The position numbers and the translations under genes are program-made. The notes under the pieces were generated by a model that did not search any database, had not been told where the DNA came from, and saw nothing but the letters and a program-made list of their open reading frames with translations. Of a stretch of 64,000 bases of DNA, positions 59,210-64,000 are shown in pieces; positions within the stretch are counted from its first letter, which is position 1; every line of letters begins with the position of its first letter. The stretch comes from UBA6168 sp041752395 (GTDB lineage Bacteria; Bacteroidota; Bacteroidia; Chitinophagales; Saprospiraceae), in NCBI GenBank assembly GCA_041752395.1, contig JBGSWN010000215.1, forward strand, positions 66,960 through 130,959, read 5' to 3'.

Positions 59210-60469
59210 TCATTTCCCCCGAATAATATCCACCGGGTCCACCCGACTCGCTTTTTTGGCGGGAAAATATCCGGCTAGATAAGTTGTTATCAAAGAGAAC
59301 ACGATTCCAATAGTATAATAAATGGGGTTATAATCAATGGGATAAGTGGTCACAGTCGGCAAGGAGGCGGTTTTAAAAGGCACTTGGTCTATGAGCAGTG
59401 AGACCAAGAATCCGAAAAGTAGGCCCGCCAAACCACCGAGAATGCCGATACTGGTGGCGATGCCGAGGAAAATCTTCCGCACATCGCTGCCAGAAAATCC
59501 GGTGGCTTTGAGGATGGCGATGGTGTCCATTTTTTCATAAATCATCATGTTCAGGATATTGTAAATGCCGAACCCCGCCACGATGAGCAAAACGATGCCC
59601 ACCACATAAGATATGAGCGAACGGATGGAACTGCCTGTTTCAAAATCGGCATTGGCGGTCTGGATGTCCAAGGCCTCCACCTGAAAGCGCTTGGCATAAT
59701 CCTTGGCGACGGCTGGGGCTTGGGTCAGGTCGTAGAGTTTGACTTGTATATCGGTGATATAATTGTTCGCCTCGCCCAGCAGTTTTTGGGTGGTAGCAAT
59801 GGAGGCATAGCTCTGCACATCGTCCAGGGCCTTCATGCCGGACTGGTAAAAGCCGACCACTTTCAGCGGCAGCTGCTCGCCCTTCGAGGTGGTGACCTGC
59901 ACCACGTCGCCGATTTCGGCCAGCAGTTTATCGGCTACGCCTTTGCCCAAAATAATGCTGTTGCTTACGTTTTTCAAGTCAATCGCCTTGCCCCCAGACA
60001 TATAATCCGCAAAGGAAAAAAGGCGGCTCTCAGCCTCCACGTCAATGCCGCTGACCGTGCCCGTGATGTCAATCGTGCCTGCATTGTAAAGCACCGGGGC
60101 GGTGATTTTTGGCGCCAGCCCCAACACCCGTGGATCGGCCTTCACGGCCTGCATGATGGCAGCGTTGTTGTAGAGCGATACCCTGCCACCGCTCGATTTG
60201 ATGGATTGGATGAAATTATGCCCGTCCTTGTATTCCTCGCTTCGGTTCACGGGCTGATTGGGGTTGGGTTGGATGTCGTTGTACAGCCGCACATGCGCCG
60301 TACGGTTCAGCATCAGGCCATCGAGGAGACCGTTCAGACCGTTCATGAAACCCAATAGGGCAATGAACATCGTGATGCTGAAGGTTACCCCAACAGCTGC
60401 CACTAGCGACTGCCGCCAGCGGGCCAGCAGCAAGGCTTTCGCTATTTCCGCTATCAGTTTTAGGTTCAT
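59210..60469 (-). CDS. FtsX/LolC-like ABC transporter permease
   Basis: A 419-residue permease with an N-terminal helix ('SLVAAVGVTFSITMFIALLG'), a large periplasmic MacB-PCD domain (about residues 45-270) and three C-terminal helices forming the FtsX domain ('YVVGIVLLIVAGFGIYNILN', 'IGILGGLAGLLFGFLVSLLI', 'YTIGIVFSLITTYLAGYFPA'). It ends 'KKASRVDPVDIIRGK', the usual tail of this family. The start overlaps the adaptor stop by 4 bp (ATGA), so the two are translationally coupled. It should couple ATP hydrolysis in the LolD-like partner to extrusion of substrate in the periplasm. Confidence 0.92.
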   Translation of the reverse strand: MNLKLIAEIAKALLLARWRQSLVAAVGVTFSITMFIALLGFMNGLNGLLDGLMLNRTAHVRLYNDIQPNPNQPVNRSEEYKDGHNFIQSIKSSGGRVSLYNNAAIMQAVKADPRVLGLAPKITAPVLYNAGTIDITGTVSGIDVEAESRLFSFADYMSGGKAIDLKNVSNSIILGKGVADKLLAEIGDVVQVTTSKGEQLPLKVVGFYQSGMKALDDVQSYASIATTQKLLGEANNYITDIQVKLYDLTQAPAVAKDYAKRFQVEALDIQTANADFETGSSIRSLISYVVGIVLLIVAGFGIYNILNMMIYEKMDTIAILKATGFSGSDVRKIFLGIATSIGILGGLAGLLFGFLVSLLIDQVPFKTASLPTVTTYPIDYNPIYYTIGIVFSLITTYLAGYFPAKKASRVDPVDIIRGK

Positions 60470-61554
60470 GGTGTGGGTTTCAAGATAGTTTCGCCAGCTT
60501 TTAGGCCACTCAGGATTTCCACTTTTTGGTAGTCTTTCAGCCCGATTTGCACCCGCCGTTTTTCTTCGTTTGGCATTAGCACCAGCGAGTCGTTTAACAA
60601 ATAAGACCGGGGAATGGTCAACGCCTTTTCCTTCGTCTGAATGACCACGTTGGCCTCTGTCGTCAAGTTCGGATAGAGCAGCGGCGAGGCTTTGGTAAAC
60701 TCCGCTTCGATGGTGAAAGTGCGGGTTCTATCGTTCATGATGAGGTCAATCTTGGACACTGCCGCCTCGAACACCTGCCCTTTGTAGCTGTCCAGCGAGA
60801 GCAGTACCTGCTGCCCTTTTTTGATACGAACGATGTCGTATTCGTCCACCTGCAGCTCCGCTAAAAAGCTTTCTGCGTCGCCAATGACGGCCACCGGGCT
60901 TTGAACGCCCACTATCTCGCCCACCTCTATAGTGAGGCTGTACACCCGGCCGGCCTGTTGGCTGCGTACCACGTAGTTCCCGGCAAGGGTATTGCTGATG
61001 GAAAGCTGCTTTTTACTTTGCGCAGCAGCAAAATCAAGTTGTTTTTTCAGGTCGTTGTACCTCGCTTGGGCAGCTTTATAATTGTTTTTGGAAGTGGTGT
61101 AAGCCAGTTCTTGCCGCTCCATGTTCACCTTTGTTTCCGCCCCATCCGCAAAAAGTCGGCGCAGGCGGGCCACCAGCAGGGAGTCGTTTTGCATAGCACT
61201 CTTGGCGGTTTCGATGGCGGTTTTCAGTTCCCGCAGGCGTGCGCCTTGGGTGTTTTGCTCCGCAAAATTGGCGGCAATCTTGGCGTTCTCGGCTGTCAGT
61301 TTCGAGGCTTCATTTTCTACGATGAAAAGGCGGTCGCCTTTTTTCACCACATCGCCCTCCTTCACCAGCAATATCTGCACCAAGCCGCCCACCGAGGAAT
61401 AAACTTGGTACTGGTTCTTGCTTTTGATGATACCGGAGGCATACACGGATTCTGAAATCCGTTCGATGCTCGGCTGGATTTGTTCAGGCGCTTTTTTACA
61501 GGAAAGGATGGAAATCAGAAAGAGGAAAATCAGGATGGAAAGATACTTGGGCAT
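60466..61554 (-). CDS. HlyD/MacA-type periplasmic adaptor lipoprotein
   Basis: A 362-residue lipoprotein (ATG at 61554, 'LFLISILSCKKAP', Cys about 19). Order: barrel-sandwich hybrid half ('YQVYSSVGGLVQILLVKEGD' then 'VVKKGDRLFIVENEASKL'), a long coiled-coil hairpin (about 80-190), second half of the sandwich ('SNTLAGNYVVRSQQAGRVYS'), and a beta-barrel domain with 'VLLSLDSYKGQVFEAAVSKI'. This is the MacA/HlyD plan. It links the inner-membrane permease to an outer-membrane channel not encoded here. It is the first gene of the operon; a -7 box (TATATTTG) lies at 61587-61594. Confidence 0.92.
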   Translation of the reverse strand: MPKYLSILIFLFLISILSCKKAPEQIQPSIERISESVYASGIIKSKNQYQVYSSVGGLVQILLVKEGDVVKKGDRLFIVENEASKLTAENAKIAANFAEQNTQGARLRELKTAIETAKSAMQNDSLLVARLRRLFADGAETKVNMERQELAYTTSKNNYKAAQARYNDLKKQLDFAAAQSKKQLSISNTLAGNYVVRSQQAGRVYSLTIEVGEIVGVQSPVAVIGDAESFLAELQVDEYDIVRIKKGQQVLLSLDSYKGQVFEAAVSKIDLIMNDRTRTFTIEAEFTKASPLLYPNLTTEANVVIQTKEKALTIPRSYLLNDSLVLMPNEEKRRVQIGLKDYQKVEILSGLKAGETILKPTP

Positions 61555-61586
61555 GGTGTAGTTGATTCTGTTCGTAGTATTGGCAA

Positions 61587-61594
61587 CAAATATA
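61587..61594 (-). promoter_or_regulatory. Candidate -7 box for the efflux operon
   Basis: TATATTTG on the minus strand fits TAnnTTTG, 33 bp before the start codon at 61554. No matching TTG at the normal -33 position. Confidence 0.4.
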
Positions 61595-61838
61595 GAAAGG
61601 CTGCTCAAAGACATGAACACTCAAGAGGAGAACTCTTGATAGAGCGTATTGTTTGGTAAGGCAGGATTAAACGTAGATGACATTCCGCATCCTATGTTGA
61701 ATCAAGGAACTTGGGTGAAACAAAGCGCCGTTTTCGGCCCAGCGAAATTGAGGCTGTTCAAAAAGGCGTCACCGCTACGGCTGAATTTCTCAACCCACTA
61801 CCCTATCTTGCCCCCGAATCAAAACTTACCACCGCAAG

Positions 61839-64000
61839 ATGAAAATCAACCACCACCAAGTCGTACTTCTACTTTTGCTATTCAGTACCCCACTTTTCGC
61901 CCAAAAAATAAACGTTGAACAACTCTCCGGCATGAAAATCCGCAACATCGGCCCGGCGGGCATGAGCGGGCGGGTGACGGCCATTGACGTGGTGCGGACG
62001 CACCCCGACGTGATTTATGCAGGGGCTGCCAGCGGTGGCCTTTGGCGCTCCACCAGCGGCGGCATTGACTGGGAACCCATTTTTGACGAAGCGCCGACGC
62101 AGTCCATCGGGGCGGTTCGGATTAACCAGAACAACCCCGCCGAAATCTGGGTAGGCACTGGCGAGGGCAATCCCCGCAACTCGCAGAACAGCGGTGAGGG
62201 CATTTTCAAGACTATTGACGGCGGCAAAAACTGGGTACGCATGGGCCTCGAAAACACCCGCACCATCCACCGCATCATCATCCATCGGGACGACCCGAAC
62301 ACCGTTTTCGCTGGCGCAACCGGCTCGGCTTGGGGGAACAACCCCGAACGTGGCGTTTTCAAAACCAACGACGGTGGCAAGACCTGGCGAAAAGTCCTCT
62401 TCGTAAACGATTCCACCGGCTGCGCCGACCTCGTCGTTGACCCTTCCAATCCGAACAAGCTCATCGCCGCCATGTGGGAATATGGCCGCAAACCTTGGAC
62501 CTTCAACTCTGGCGGCAAAGGCTCTGGCCTCTACGTCAGCTTCGACGCAGGAGAGACCTGGACCAAGCGCACCGACAAGGACGGCCTGCCGAATGGCGAC
62601 CTCGGGCGCATCGGCCTTGCTTTTGCGCCAAGCAAACCGAACATCGTGTACGCATTGGTGGAAGCGAAAGAAAACGCCCTGTATAAAAGCTACGATGGCG
62701 GCTTCAAATGGCAAAAAATGGCCAGCTCGGACAAGGACGAGAGCAACGTGGGCAACCGCCCATTTTACTACCACGAAATATATGTGGACCCCAAAAACGA
62801 GAACCGGGTGTTTAGCCTCTGGAGTATTTTATCGAAAAGCGAAGACGGCGGGAAGACCTTTGAATCTTGGGTCGGCTGGAAAATCCATCCCGACCACCAC
62901 GCATTTTGGATCAGCCCCGACGACCCCGATTATATCATCGAGGGCAACGACGGCGGCCTTAATATTTCGCACGACGGAGGCCGCAATTGGCGCTTTGCCG
63001 AGAACCTTCCGCTGGCGCAATTTTACCATATAAACTACGATATGAACATTCCGTATCGGGTCTGTGGTGGGATGCAGGACAATGGTTCGTGGGTGGGCCC
63101 CTCAGCCGTTTGGAAGGCGGGCGGTATCCGCAATTCGGATTGGCAGGAAGTCTATTTTGGGGATGGCTTCGACGTGAGCATCCGGCCCGACGATGGCCGT
63201 TATTGCTACGCCATGTCGCAAGGCGGCAACCTCGGCTACGTGGACATGCTCACCGGCCACACCTGTGACCTGATGCCGGTGCACCCCGACGGCGTGGAGC
63301 TGCGCTTCAACTGGAATGCGGGTTTTGCCCAAAATCCATTTCACGATTGCGGCATTTATTACGGCAGCCAGTTCCTTCACAAGAGCCTCGACTGCGGACA
63401 GACTTGGCAAATCATCAGCCCCGACCTGACCACCAACGACACCACCAAACAGCACCAGGACAAAAGCGGCGGCCTCACCATTGACGCCACAAATGCCGAA
63501 AACAACACGACCATCGTAGCCATTGCGCCCAGCCCTGTTGACGAGAACGTGATTTGGGTGGGAACGGACGACGGCAACCTGCAACTGACCCGTGACGGCG
63601 GCAAGACCTGGACGAACCTCGCCAACCGGATGCCCGGCGCAAAGTCGGGCGGCTGGATTCCGTTCATCGAAGTGAACAAACGCAACGCAGGCGAGGCGTT
63701 CGTGATTTACAGCGACTACCGCCGCAACGACTGGAAACCTTATGCCTACCACACCACCGACTTCGGCGCAACGTTCACGAGGATTGCCGATGAAAAAAAG
63801 GTGAGCGGCCATGCCCTGAGCATTGTGCAAGACCCGGAAGTGCCCAATTTGCTGTTCCTCGGCACGGACCACGGGCTGTTTTTCACCATAGACGGCGGCG
63901 AAAACTGGAACAAATGGTCAAAGGATTTCCCCAGCGTTTCGACCTATGACCTGAAAATACACCCACGGGAAGGCGACCTCATCGTCGGCACTTTTGGCCG
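61839..64000 (+). CDS. Secreted BNR/sortilin-like beta-propeller protein, 3' end missing
   Basis: The frame from the ATG at 61839 stays open to the end of the window (720 codons), so the gene is truncated. It begins with a signal peptide ('MKINHHQVVLLLLLFSTPLF', then AQK) and has many Asp-box repeats ('SGGLWRSTSGGIDWEPI', 'GIFKTIDGGKNWVRM', 'GVFKTNDGGKTWRKV', 'GLYVSFDAGETWTKR', 'LNISHDGGRNWRF', 'LQLTRDGGKTWTNL', 'LFFTIDGGENWNKW'). This is the VPS10/sortilin-type or 'glycosyl hydrolase, BNR' family, with two stacked propellers typical. Many Bacteroidota homologues end in a T9SS domain, which cannot be checked here. It starts 285 bp from the divergent efflux operon. Confidence 0.88.
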   Translation, partial: MKINHHQVVLLLLLFSTPLFAQKINVEQLSGMKIRNIGPAGMSGRVTAIDVVRTHPDVIYAGAASGGLWRSTSGGIDWEPIFDEAPTQSIGAVRINQNNPAEIWVGTGEGNPRNSQNSGEGIFKTIDGGKNWVRMGLENTRTIHRIIIHRDDPNTVFAGATGSAWGNNPERGVFKTNDGGKTWRKVLFVNDSTGCADLVVDPSNPNKLIAAMWEYGRKPWTFNSGGKGSGLYVSFDAGETWTKRTDKDGLPNGDLGRIGLAFAPSKPNIVYALVEAKENALYKSYDGGFKWQKMASSDKDESNVGNRPFYYHEIYVDPKNENRVFSLWSILSKSEDGGKTFESWVGWKIHPDHHAFWISPDDPDYIIEGNDGGLNISHDGGRNWRFAENLPLAQFYHINYDMNIPYRVCGGMQDNGSWVGPSAVWKAGGIRNSDWQEVYFGDGFDVSIRPDDGRYCYAMSQGGNLGYVDMLTGHTCDLMPVHPDGVELRFNWNAGFAQNPFHDCGIYYGSQFLHKSLDCGQTWQIISPDLTTNDTTKQHQDKSGGLTIDATNAENNTTIVAIAPSPVDENVIWVGTDDGNLQLTRDGGKTWTNLANRMPGAKSGGWIPFIEVNKRNAGEAFVIYSDYRRNDWKPYAYHTTDFGATFTRIADEKKVSGHALSIVQDPEVPNLLFLGTDHGLFFTIDGGENWNKWSKDFPSVSTYDLKIHPREGDLIVGTFG

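Noticed and set aside
61878..62774. 298-codon minus-strand ORF
   Set aside because: Antisense shadow of the BNR propeller gene in GC-rich codons.
1..64000. tRNA or rRNA genes
   Set aside because: No cloverleaf-like TTCGAATCC-type motif or rRNA-like stretch seen in the larger spacers by eye; a covariance search would be needed to be sure.

Overview
This 64 kb window looks like a chromosomal segment of a Bacteroidota bacterium, most likely in or near the Saprospiria. The evidence is gene content: secreted proteins ending in type IX secretion (T9SS) C-terminal domains, an ECF sigma / FecR anti-sigma / STN-TonB receptor regulatory unit, a GH97 glycosidase, PKD-rich adhesin-like proteins, and promoters that fit the Bacteroidota pattern TTG-N19-TAnnTTtG. 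The genus-level placement is a guess. I see no tRNA, rRNA, CRISPR array, integrase or complete insertion sequence.

Layout. 1-8.3 kb: a truncated His/Tyr- then Gln/Ser-rich repeat protein, a DUF1801 protein, an arginyl-transferase-like protein, a T9SS protein, an RsmF-type rRNA methyltransferase and an ABC exporter with a coupled membrane protein. 8.3-13.6 kb (minus strand): ECF sigma factor, FecR and a TonB-dependent receptor, followed by a LuxR-type response regulator. 13.8-21.7 kb: a small secreted protein, HolA, an AT-rich membrane protein, an NlpE-like lipoprotein, a CotH-kinase T9SS protein, a GH97 glycosidase and a 58-residue ORF. 21.8-25.1 kb: an AT-rich pair of uncharacterised genes. 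25-36.8 kb: small genes, lipoproteins, a second NlpE copy, three broken genes, and a large PKD/Kazal T9SS protein. 37-46.9 kb: a six-gene minus-strand cluster (class III aminotransferase, nitrilase-type amidase, Orn/Lys/Arg decarboxylase, ATP-grasp ligase, C45-type Ntn hydrolase, succinate-semialdehyde dehydrogenase). 47.5-57.4 kb (plus strand): envelope and ion-homeostasis genes (a barrel/coiled-coil outer-membrane protein, two conserved-TM or MscS-type channels, an ECF sigma with a small coupled protein, a periplasmic coiled-coil protein, an SLC12-type cotransporter). 57.5-64 kb: RlmF, a MacAB-like efflux operon and a truncated BNR/sortilin-like protein.

The most interesting unit is the 37-46.9 kb cluster. 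Its enzymes form a plausible chain: decarboxylation of a basic amino acid, ATP-dependent amide protection, transamination, oxidation to a succinate-type product, and amide hydrolysis. The parts resemble the gamma-glutamylated putrescine (Puu) route in logic but come from different enzyme families. This is inference. The second candidate system is the 47.5-57.4 kb envelope cluster.

The intergenic spaces are unusually rich in palindromes. One, at 52.8-53.0 kb, has imperfect terminal inverted repeats and a 10-bp flanking direct repeat, so it looks like a MITE. A dispersed 'GCTGG...TTCCCCCAC...GCTGGTTC' repeat occurs at least three to four times. An 8-bp tandem repeat (six copies) lies just upstream of the start codon of the efflux ATPase.
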